This document shows positions 1-7,017 of a stretch of DNA of 64,000 nucleotides, piece after piece; the first letter of the stretch is position 1; every line of letters begins with the position of its first letter. The notes below the pieces were generated by a model. It was not told the origin of the DNA. It saw nothing but the letters and a program-made list of their open reading frames with translations, and made no database searches. Location of the stretch: the NCBI GenBank assembly GCA_030524545.1, contig JAUNGM010000002.1:62001-126000 (forward strand), read 5' to 3'. Source of the stretch: Eubacteriales bacterium (GTDB lineage: Bacteria; Bacillota; Clostridia; Lachnospirales; Lachnospiraceae). A program made the position numbers and the translations under genes.

Positions 1-104
1 TGGGAAATGCCACGGAAAGTGCCCGCAAAGCAGCAGACTGGCAGACAGATGAGCTTTTGAATGACGGCATCCTGAAAGCATTCCGGAAGCTGGAGCTGAT
101 TTAA
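1..104 (+). CDS. C-terminal end of an unidentified protein
   Basis: An open frame runs in from the left edge and ends with TAA at 102-104, giving about 33 residues that finish in ...FRKLELI. It is charged and probably helical. I do not recognise a family from so short a tail. It lies upstream of the galactose genes on the same strand, but a regulator on the opposite strand separates them, so no shared operon can be claimed. Confidence 0.5.
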   Translation, partial: GNATESARKAADWQTDELLNDGILKAFRKLELI

Positions 105-123
105 ATAATAGATGTATCTATTT

Positions 124-162
124 GGCACGCTTATATTCTGTTTTATTTGATATAAGCGTGCC
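124..162. terminator. Perfect 13-bp inverted repeat between convergent genes
   Basis: GGCACGCTTATAT (124-136) is exactly complementary to ATATAAGCGTGCC (150-162), with a 13-nt AT-rich loop. It sits between two convergent stop codons (104 and 169), so it probably ends transcription from both sides. There is no clear U-tract on either strand, which weakens the intrinsic-terminator reading. Confidence 0.5.
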
Positions 163-168
163 GTGATA

Positions 169-1056
169 TTATAGGGATAATTTCTGGTACTCCCTGGGAC
201 TATAGCCCATTTTTTCCCGAAAGACCCTGGAGAAATATGAGGAACTGGAAAAACCGCATTGTACCGCAGTTTCAGTGATGTTTCCGGTGCCTTTGGCCAA
301 TAGGGCAAGGCTCTGTTCAATACGGTAGTTCAGAAGATAGTCAAACAATGACTCACGCATATTCTTTTTAAAAAAACGGCAGCATTCGCTCGGGCAGATG
401 CTGACCTCTGCGGCAATATTCTCCAGCGTGATCTTTTCCTGATAATGGGTATGGATATAGGTGAGGATCTGCTTCAGCCGTTCAATATTTTTGGCAGATA
501 TCTGGCTGTCGGAAGAAGTCTGCACATGCCTGCATACGATTCTCCATATTTCCATCAGAAGAAGATAAATCTGGAAATCATAATCCTCCTCGTGCTTCTG
601 GTCATGGTACAAACGCTCCACAGTACGAAGCATTTCTAAAATATCCATCTGCCATTCCTCAGAATCGGTGAGGGACAGACTGGGAATAGAAGGATTTTCT
701 ACGATCCGTTTCATGTATTTTTCTTTCAGAAAGCTGTCCCGGAAGCCTTCCAGAAGACGGGGATGGAAAGTGATGGACACATAATGGCAGTCCTGCTCGT
801 CAATGGAGTGCCCGGTATGGAGCATATTGGAATTACAAAGAAGCCCCTGCCCTTCCTTCAGGTGATAAACGTGTTCATTGACCTGATACCGGATTTCTCC
901 TTCCAGAACATAGGTCCATTCCAGCTCCGTATGCCAGTGCCACATGAAGGACCGACGCTCATAATCGGACAGCCGTTCATGACTGACCCTCACAGGAAAT
1001 TCATAGGTTCCGTGAACTTTGATCTCTTTTTGGTTTTTGTCTGTCTGAATCTGCAT
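169..1056 (-). CDS. AraC-family transcriptional regulator
   Basis: Predicted cytoplasmic DNA-binding regulator of about 295 residues. The N-terminal half is a cupin sensor (HWHTELEWTYVLEGE, then a jelly-roll with NSNMLH). The C-terminal hundred residues hold two helix-turn-helix motifs ending in the typical FSSSSYFSRVFREKMGYSPREY. The open frame reaches back to 1119, but that ATG lies inside the -10 box of a good promoter. I start at 1056 (MQIQTDKN), which has a GAGGT ribosome site just upstream. It diverges from galK, so control of galactose or galactoside genes is likely, though not shown. Carbohydrate-responsive AraC proteins of this form are common in Lachnospiraceae. Confidence 0.85.
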   Translation of the reverse strand: MQIQTDKNQKEIKVHGTYEFPVRVSHERLSDYERRSFMWHWHTELEWTYVLEGEIRYQVNEHVYHLKEGQGLLCNSNMLHTGHSIDEQDCHYVSITFHPRLLEGFRDSFLKEKYMKRIVENPSIPSLSLTDSEEWQMDILEMLRTVERLYHDQKHEEDYDFQIYLLLMEIWRIVCRHVQTSSDSQISAKNIERLKQILTYIHTHYQEKITLENIAAEVSICPSECCRFFKKNMRESLFDYLLNYRIEQSLALLAKGTGNITETAVQCGFSSSSYFSRVFREKMGYSPREYQKLSL

Positions 1057-1117
1057 AAATACCTCAATATAGTGCAAAAACTGTTCAATATAATCGTTGA
1101 AATAATTCCTGCTTCTC

Positions 1118-1145
1118 ATTATAATAGCATTAACAACAAAGTCAA
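1118..1145 (-). promoter_or_regulatory. SigA-type promoter of the AraC gene
   Basis: On the minus strand TTGACT (1145-1140) and TATAAT (1123-1118) are 16 bp apart. Transcription would begin near 1110 and leave a leader of about 50 nt before the ATG at 1056. The box overlaps the longer alternative ATG, which decides the gene start. Confidence 0.65.
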
Positions 1146-1299
1146 GAGAGCGAAGCAGGCGGGCCGGAAAAAATCAGAAACTGCCCGCAAAAGTATCCCG
1201 TGGACAGAACGGCGGCATACGGGATGAAACAAAGTGTAAAGAAAAAAACGCAAAAAAATAAAAAAGAAAACGGATTGAAGAAAAAGGAGTACGTCCACT

Positions 1300-2583
1300 A
1301 TGAAAGCAGAGCAGGTAAAAGAGTTATTAAAACAGAATTCCTCCGTACAGCTTCTGGAGCAGATGTACGGCAAAGGAAAAGCAGAAGCAAATGCTGCAAG
1401 ATACGAAATGGTAGCAAAGGGCTTTTCCGCGAAATTCGGTGATAAGGAATTTGAATTCTTCACTTCTCCCGGAAGAACGGAGATCGGCGGTAACCATACA
1501 GATCACAATCAGGGCAAGATTCTTGCAGGAAGTGTTCAGATGGACTGTGTTGCGGCAGCAGCAGCTAATGGAACAGAAACCATTCATATGATCAGCGAAA
1601 CTTACAAACAGGAACTTGTCATTGACCTGAATAATCTGGAACCTAACAGCCAGACAACAGGAACCCTTCCTCTGATCAAAGGAGTTCTGTCAGGATTAAA
1701 GAACCGCGGATTTGAGATTCATGGATTTGATGCTTATGTAACCAGCAATGTGATCGGCGGTTCCGGTGTAAGCTCTTCCGCATCTTTTGAAATGCTGATA
1801 TGCTGCATTGTAGATTATCTTTTCAACAACTATACAAGAGATGTAGTTTCCTACGCAAAGGCAGGACAGTATGCAGAAAATAAATACTGGCTGAAAGGCT
1901 CCGGACTTCTGGATCAGATGGCCTGCGCGGTAGGCGGAATTATTACCATTGATTTTGCCAATGCGGAAGAACCGGCTATGCGCAGGGTTGACTGTAATTT
2001 TGATGATCTGGATCTGGATCTTGTGATCGTAAATACGGGCAAAGGCCATGCAGATCTGAGTGCGGAATATTCCGCAGTACCAAACGAGATGAAGAGCGTG
2101 GCAAAATATTTCGGAAAAGAAGTTCTGGCAGAAGTAGAGGAAGAAGAAGTGATTGCAAATGCGAAGGATATCCGCAAAGCCTGCGGTGACCGTGCACTTC
2201 TCCGTGCCTTCCATTTCTTTGAAGAAAGCAGCCGTGTAGATACACAGGTAGCGGCACTGGAGAGTGGAAATAAGGAAGAATTCCTGAAAGAAATCACTGC
2301 TTCCGGTAATTCTTCCTGGAAATGGCTGCAGAATTGTTACCTTAATGAAACACCGCAGGAGCAGTCCATCACCTGTGCGCTGGCACTGACGGAGCTGTTC
2401 CTCTCCAAGATCAAAGGAGGTGCATGCCGTGTTCACGGCGGCGGATTTGCTGGTGTTATCGCAGCATTTTTGCCAAAGGAACATACTGCAGAATATTGCA
2501 GCTACATTAACAAAGCACTGGGAGACGGTTCCGCATTTGTCATGCATATCCGCAACCAGGGCGCAATTCACGTTGAACTTTAA
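1300..2583 (+). CDS. galK: Galactokinase
   Basis: Phosphorylates alpha-D-galactose to galactose 1-phosphate with ATP, the entry step of the Leloir pathway in the cytoplasm. The 427 residues show the galactokinase signature GRTEIGGNHTDHNQG (58-72), the GHMP-kinase ATP loop (VIGGSGVSSSASFEM, about 150-165) and the C-terminal GHMP glycine motif GGACRVHGGGFAG. Length is normal. An AAGGAG site precedes the ATG. galE follows on the same strand after 138 bp, and the two probably form one unit ending at the 3765 terminator. The AraC gene diverges upstream. No galT is visible, unless it is the unidentified gene at the left edge or lies elsewhere. Confidence 0.95.
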   Translation: MKAEQVKELLKQNSSVQLLEQMYGKGKAEANAARYEMVAKGFSAKFGDKEFEFFTSPGRTEIGGNHTDHNQGKILAGSVQMDCVAAAAANGTETIHMISETYKQELVIDLNNLEPNSQTTGTLPLIKGVLSGLKNRGFEIHGFDAYVTSNVIGGSGVSSSASFEMLICCIVDYLFNNYTRDVVSYAKAGQYAENKYWLKGSGLLDQMACAVGGIITIDFANAEEPAMRRVDCNFDDLDLDLVIVNTGKGHADLSAEYSAVPNEMKSVAKYFGKEVLAEVEEEEVIANAKDIRKACGDRALLRAFHFFEESSRVDTQVAALESGNKEEFLKEITASGNSSWKWLQNCYLNETPQEQSITCALALTELFLSKIKGGACRVHGGGFAGVIAAFLPKEHTAEYCSYINKALGDGSAFVMHIRNQGAIHVEL

Positions 2584-2628
2584 AAACTTTAAAACAGAAA
2601 CATTTATCATGCAATAGGAATCTGTAAG

Positions 2629-2721
2629 TACCATAATGCGCTGAGAATATGCGCGGAAAAGGAGGAAATGCCCAAGGGCATACCATAATGCGCTGAGAAT
2701 ATGCGCGGAAAAGGAGGAAAT
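2629..2721 (+). repeat. 41-bp perfect direct repeat carrying the galE ribosome site
   Basis: The 41 bases at 2629-2669 recur exactly at 2681-2721, 52 bp apart. Each copy ends in AAAAGGAGGAAAT, so the Shine-Dalgarno sequence is duplicated. The second copy leads into the galE ATG at 2722. The first leads into ATG 2668, which opens a six-codon frame (MPKGIP, stop at 2686-2688). It looks like a recent tandem duplication of the leader. Confidence 0.95.
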
Positions 2722-3738
2722 ATGGCAATTTTAGTTACAGGCGGTGCGGGTTATATTGGAAGCCACACAGTAGTTGAGCTGCAGAGTGCAGGATATGAGG
2801 TAGTTGTACTTGATAATTTAAGCAATTCCAGCGAGAAATCCCTGGAGCGTGTAGAGAAGATCACAGGAAAACCGGTGAAATTCTATAAGGCAGATATTCT
2901 GGACAGAGATGCCCTGAACGATATTTTTGATAAGGAAGAGATTGATTCCTGTATCCATTTTGCAGGCTTAAAAGCAGTGGGAGAATCTGTGGCAAAGCCA
3001 TGGGAATATTACGAAAACAACATTGCAGGAACCTTAACATTAGTGGATGTTATGAGAAAACACGGCGTGAAGAACATCATCTTCTCTTCTTCCGCAACCG
3101 TATACGGCGATCCGGCGATCATCCCGATCACGGAAGAGTGCCCGAAAGGACAGTGCACTAATCCATACGGCTGGACAAAATCCATGCTGGAGCAGATTCT
3201 TTCCGATATCCAGAAAGCAGATCCGGAATGGAATGTAGTGCTTCTGCGTTACTTCAACCCGATCGGTGCCCATAAGAGCGGAACCATAGGAGAAAATCCG
3301 AACGGTATCCCGAACAATCTGATGCCGTACATTACTCAGGTAGCAGTCGGCAAGCTGAAAGAACTGGGCGTATTCGGAAATGACTATGACACTCCGGACG
3401 GTACAGGCGTAAGAGATTACATTCATGTCGTAGACCTTGCCAAAGGCCATGTAAAAGCCCTGAAGAAGATTGAGGATAAGGCCGGATTAAAGATCTACAA
3501 CCTGGGAACAGGTAAAGGCTACAGTGTTCTTGATATTGTGAAGAATTTCGAGGCAGCAACAGGCGTGAAGATTCCATATGTGATTAAAGACCGCCGCCCC
3601 GGTGATATTGCCGCCTGCTATTCCGATGCAACCAAGGCAAAGGAAGAGCTTGGCTGGGCAGCGGAATACGACATCAAGGATATGTGCGCTGATTCCTGGA
3701 ACTGGCAGTCACACAATCCGAACGGATATGAGGATTAA
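2722..3738 (+). CDS. galE: UDP-glucose 4-epimerase
   Basis: Interconverts UDP-galactose and UDP-glucose with bound NAD, closing the Leloir pathway and supplying UDP-galactose for glycans. This extended short-chain dehydrogenase/reductase of 338 residues has the NAD loop GGAGYIGSH (7-15), SSSATVYG (122-129) with the catalytic hydroxyl residues, and YGWTK (Y149, K153). The frame is open back to 2701, but the start at 2722 is preferred because the AAAAGGAGG inside the repeat lies at proper spacing before it and the Rossmann strand MAILVTGG begins there. It is the last gene before a strong terminator. Confidence 0.95.
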   Translation: MAILVTGGAGYIGSHTVVELQSAGYEVVVLDNLSNSSEKSLERVEKITGKPVKFYKADILDRDALNDIFDKEEIDSCIHFAGLKAVGESVAKPWEYYENNIAGTLTLVDVMRKHGVKNIIFSSSATVYGDPAIIPITEECPKGQCTNPYGWTKSMLEQILSDIQKADPEWNVVLLRYFNPIGAHKSGTIGENPNGIPNNLMPYITQVAVGKLKELGVFGNDYDTPDGTGVRDYIHVVDLAKGHVKALKKIEDKAGLKIYNLGTGKGYSVLDIVKNFEAATGVKIPYVIKDRRPGDIAACYSDATKAKEELGWAAEYDIKDMCADSWNWQSHNPNGYED

Positions 3739-3764
3739 AGAGTATTTTTAACATGCGAGAAAAG

Positions 3765-3807
3765 CTGTCCCACCGCAGAGAAACTGTGCGGCGGGACAGT
3801 TTTTTTT
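3765..3807 (+). terminator. Intrinsic terminator after galE
   Basis: CTGTCCCACCGCA (3765-3777) pairs with TGCGGCGGGACAG (3787-3799) with one A-C mismatch, followed by eight T residues. Confidence 0.92.
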
Positions 3808-3954
3808 GCTGTGTACCGCAGCAGTGGGCTTTTGGCTTGCTAAAACAGGTGCTTCATGGTAAGATAAAATCCAGATGGAAAAAGAATGCCGGATAAAAAT
3901 GTTCCCCCGGGATGCGAAGGCATAAAACTGTAATGGGCAGTGGGAGGAGAAAAG

Positions 3955-5046
3955 ATGAAAGAGAAAGAAAAGTCAAAGAAAAGGAAAAGCCGGAAGAAAA
4001 TTTTACTTATCCTTCTGGCGGTTGTACTGGTTCTGATCATTGGGGTAATCTGCGGGGCGGGTGCGCTCTTTTCGGAGGAGCTTAAGATTATTGGTTCCAT
4101 TGAGAAAGTAAGTGATGATAAGCCAGTGTATTATATGGAAGTGGACGGCGATTATCATTTTGAAGAGTTTCTGGAGCAGGGAGGGGCTTCTTCCGATGGG
4201 GAAGTGAGTGCGTTCCTTACAAAAAAGATATCAAAGGGTTTCTATTCCGTAGATGTAGAAGAGGACGGGCTGGCATGCAGTACGATCTCGGCCATGACTC
4301 CGGACGGCGCGCACATCTGGGCCAGGAATTACGACTGGACAGGGGCTGTACCGATCATTGTAAAGTGTACGCCGGAAGATGGCTACAGTTCTATTTCAAC
4401 CTGCGATTTCCAGCATATCACGGGTAATCCGGAAACCGTACCGGAAGGAATGTTCAATCAGATGCTTGCCGTTGCAGCACTGTATGTTCCTATGGATGGA
4501 ATCAATGAAGCAGGACTCTGCGTGGCAGACCTGGAAGTGAATGAGGGCGGTATGGCGGATGTAGATACGGAGAAAACAGATCTGACGATCACAAACGCAA
4601 TCCGGCTTCTTCTGAATAAGGCGGCCACGGTGAAGGAAGCCATAGAGCTGCTGGAACAGTATGACATTCATGCTTCCGCAGGCATCAGCCATCACCTTTC
4701 GATTTCAGATGCGGAAGGAAATTCTGCAGCTATTGAATTCGTGGACGGAGAGCCGGTGGCGGTAGATACCTGTTCCGTTACAAACTTTAATCTTGCAGGC
4801 GGAGATATATCAGCCGGAGGCGACAGCGCAAAAGAACGATATGAATATTTAACCTCTGCCTATGAAGAAAGCAATGGTATTCTGACTGCTGACCAGGTAA
4901 AGGAGTCTATTTCTCAGGTTGCACAGCCGGATGGGGAATGGACCACACAGTGGTCAATCGTATATGACCAGGGCTCCATGACAGCGAACTATTATTTCAA
5001 CAGTGATTATACATCTGCCTATAGCTATACACTTGGGAAGGAATAA
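3955..5046 (+). CDS. Membrane-anchored linear-amide C-N hydrolase (choloylglycine hydrolase / C45-like)
   Basis: About 363 residues: a very basic N-terminus, one hydrophobic segment (about 15-40, signal anchor or signal peptide), then an N-terminal-nucleophile hydrolase-like domain facing outward. The candidate nucleophile is Cys in GLACSTISAMTPDG, followed by GAHIWARNYDW, a pattern of the bile-salt hydrolase / penicillin V acylase / acyl-CoA:6-APA acyltransferase superfamily. The substrate cannot be read from sequence. In classic enzymes the Cys is exposed by processing; here it sits about 100 residues in, so cleavage or activity is uncertain. A GTG at 3940 is in frame, but GGGAGGAG places the start at ATG 3955. 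The gene is 8 bp from nudC and probably co-transcribed. Confidence 0.7.
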   Translation: MKEKEKSKKRKSRKKILLILLAVVLVLIIGVICGAGALFSEELKIIGSIEKVSDDKPVYYMEVDGDYHFEEFLEQGGASSDGEVSAFLTKKISKGFYSVDVEEDGLACSTISAMTPDGAHIWARNYDWTGAVPIIVKCTPEDGYSSISTCDFQHITGNPETVPEGMFNQMLAVAALYVPMDGINEAGLCVADLEVNEGGMADVDTEKTDLTITNAIRLLLNKAATVKEAIELLEQYDIHASAGISHHLSISDAEGNSAAIEFVDGEPVAVDTCSVTNFNLAGGDISAGGDSAKERYEYLTSAYEESNGILTADQVKESISQVAQPDGEWTTQWSIVYDQGSMTANYYFNSDYTSAYSYTLGKE

Positions 5047-5054
5047 CGACAATC

Positions 5055-5891
5055 ATGATACAGGATATAAAACCAAAGAAATTTAGAAATGAATATCAGC
5101 ATGTGAAGGCAGGAAAATCAGATTTCTGCCTTGTATACAGAGGGGGAAAAGTGCTGATAAAGGTAACGGAAGGACAGATTTTCTATCCGACATTTGAAGA
5201 GATTCATGCAGATCCGGATAAGGGGATTTATGCATTTCGTATAGATCAGACAAAGATATTCCTATATCCGGAAGAGATTACTGGCTGTACAGACGATTAT
5301 ACATACTATCCCATGAATTTTCTAAGACAGGCACGTCCAAAAGACATGGCATATGCAGGGGTTGTCGGATGTCATCTGGACACATGGTACAGGGACAATG
5401 TGTTTTGCGGAAGGTGTACCGCCCGGCTGGAGCATGATACAAAAGAGCGGATGCTGTATTGTCCTGAGTGCGGGAACCGGATCTATCCCAAAATCTGTCC
5501 GGCAGTAATCGTATGTGTAACCCACAAAGATAAAGCACTCATCACCAAATATGCGGGAAGAGCCTATACCAGGTATGCCCTGATCGCAGGCTTCACGGAA
5601 ATCGGTGAGACAGCAGAAGAAACGGTGGCCAGGGAAGTCATGGAAGAGGTTGGGATTAAGGTAAAAAATATAGAATACTATAAAAGCCAGCCGTGGGGCT
5701 TTTCCGGCGGGCTTCTGATGGGGTTCTTCTGCGAAGCGGACGGAGATACCGCTTTGACGATCGATACCCATGAGCTGTCCGTGGGTAAATGGGTGGATAT
5801 CGAAACCCTGAAGGATATGGATGACGGCGTCAGTCTCACGCGGGAGATGATGCGTGTAGCCTATGAACGCCGGAATGCAGGAAGGGCATAG
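5055..5891 (+). CDS. nudC: NAD(+)/NADH pyrophosphatase, Nudix family
   Basis: Hydrolyses NAD(H) to NMN(H) and AMP; family members also remove NAD caps from RNA. The 278 residues contain a zinc ribbon (CGRC ... CPEC, about 115-140), a full Nudix box GFTEIGE...AREVMEEVGI in which the REVMEE glutamates bind metal, and SQPWGFSGGLL, the NudC-specific motif after the box. Length is typical. It follows the hydrolase gene by 8 bp and ends at a palindromic terminator shared with the convergent regulator gene. Together with the macrodomain gene at 29.8 kb and the NMNAT-like protein at 22.8 kb it is one of several pyridine-nucleotide genes here, but that may be chance. Confidence 0.92.
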   Translation: MIQDIKPKKFRNEYQHVKAGKSDFCLVYRGGKVLIKVTEGQIFYPTFEEIHADPDKGIYAFRIDQTKIFLYPEEITGCTDDYTYYPMNFLRQARPKDMAYAGVVGCHLDTWYRDNVFCGRCTARLEHDTKERMLYCPECGNRIYPKICPAVIVCVTHKDKALITKYAGRAYTRYALIAGFTEIGETAEETVAREVMEEVGIKVKNIEYYKSQPWGFSGGLLMGFFCEADGDTALTIDTHELSVGKWVDIETLKDMDDGVSLTREMMRVAYERRNAGRA

Positions 5892-5904
5892 ACGGCGATG
5901 CCGT

Positions 5905-6765
5905 TTATACCCAGGCCGTGGGAGAGGACAAATGTCCTCTCTTTCTCATTTTCTGCGGAGTTTCCCCATACAGCTTTTTAAAAGTACGCAGAAAGACCTT
6001 ATAATTGGTAATTCCGTGTTTTTCCATCAGGTTCGTGACCGTCTCATCAGAGTCAGTCAATTCTTTGTAAAGCTCCATCACACGAACGTCGTTGAGATAT
6101 TCCAGAAAGGTCTGCCCCGTGTATTTTTTGAAGATCCGGCAGAAATATTCACGGCTCAATCCCAGATATCCCGCGGCCTCATCAAGGCTAAGCTGCTCCC
6201 GGTAATGACTGCGTACCCATTCCATAATGCGGCTGATCCGGGAGAAATCCCGGTGTGCGGCCTTCTCTCTGTCAGATGCTGTCTGACGGGAATGATTCCG
6301 GTATAGACAATAGAGCAGGTCGTAAAGACGTGCTGTAAACAGCAGAGGATAACCGTCTTCCTGCATTTCATAAATCTGAAGCATTTCTTTGAGGTAAACG
6401 GCCGGGCCGGAAGAATCCCGGGGTGTTTTCTGTCCCGGAATCCGTGTAGCAAAGCGCAGAGCGGAAAAATCCGTAAAAAAATGCCGGAGCTGTTTGGCGG
6501 AAATCTGCAGCAGAAGATAATTGGTCACCCGGCCGTGGGTCTGGGTCATGTGGATATCTTTGGAATTGATGATCAGAATATCCCCGTCAAAAAGTTCATA
6601 GGTTTCTGCCTGAATGACGGCAGTCATCCTTCCGGAAACGATAAAGAGGATTTCAAGATATTCGTGCCAGTGGGCAGTAACCGTCTGGGCAGGACAGCAG
6701 ACATTTTCAAAACGGGCGGGGAGCAGGTTATTTTCCTTGACCAGTTCATAGGTATAAGCAGACAT
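5905..6765 (-). CDS. AraC-family transcriptional regulator
   Basis: 286-residue cytoplasmic regulator. The N-terminal cupin (HWHEYLEILFIVSG, then the NSKDIHMT turn) probably senses a sugar. The C-terminal AraC domain carries two HTH motifs (LSLDEAAGYLGLSREYFCRIFKKYTG, here about 195-220, and the motif ending in GETPQKMR). The frame is open to 6855, but AAAGGAGT directly upstream of ATG 6765 (MSAYTYELV) sets the start. It diverges from the GH3 gene and probably controls it. Its last codons overlap the stem of the terminator shared with nudC. Confidence 0.85.
   Translation of the reverse strand: MSAYTYELVKENNLLPARFENVCCPAQTVTAHWHEYLEILFIVSGRMTAVIQAETYELFDGDILIINSKDIHMTQTHGRVTNYLLLQISAKQLRHFFTDFSALRFATRIPGQKTPRDSSGPAVYLKEMLQIYEMQEDGYPLLFTARLYDLLYCLYRNHSRQTASDREKAAHRDFSRISRIMEWVRSHYREQLSLDEAAGYLGLSREYFCRIFKKYTGQTFLEYLNDVRVMELYKELTDSDETVTNLMEKHGITNYKVFLRTFKKLYGETPQKMRKRGHLSSPTAWV
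5922..5951. terminator. Bidirectional terminator between nudC and the AraC gene
   Basis: GAGAGGACA (5922-5930) and TGTCCTCTC (5933-5941) form a perfect 9-bp stem with a 2-nt loop, followed by TTTCTCATTTT for rightward transcription. The stem lies inside the final codons of the leftward AraC gene. Confidence 0.7.
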
Positions 6766-7017
6766 TTGAGGGACTCCTTTCTTCCTGGGAAGCGTGAACC
6801 GGCAATTTTTGTGCAGACGCTTCCGTGCAGATTCCTTTAAAATCAATTTTAACATAATATATTCCCTTTAATTTTAATAAAAATCTTCAAAAATATCAAT
6901 ATCAACCATAAAATAGCTAAAAAAGAGGATAGAAAAGAAGACGGCATTCCAGCATAATAAAATTACAAATTATTTCTGGATACATTATACAAATACAAGG
7001 ATGAGTTACGGAGGTTT

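Noticed and set aside
1195-1225. ATCCCGT/ACGGGAT dyad upstream of galK as an operator
   Set aside because: Only 7 bp with a 17-nt gap and no second copy; it is too weak to support a site.
1696-2634. Long frame opposite galK (312 codons)
   Set aside because: Antisense to a well-recognised galactokinase, low-complexity composition, no ribosome site and no recognisable domain.
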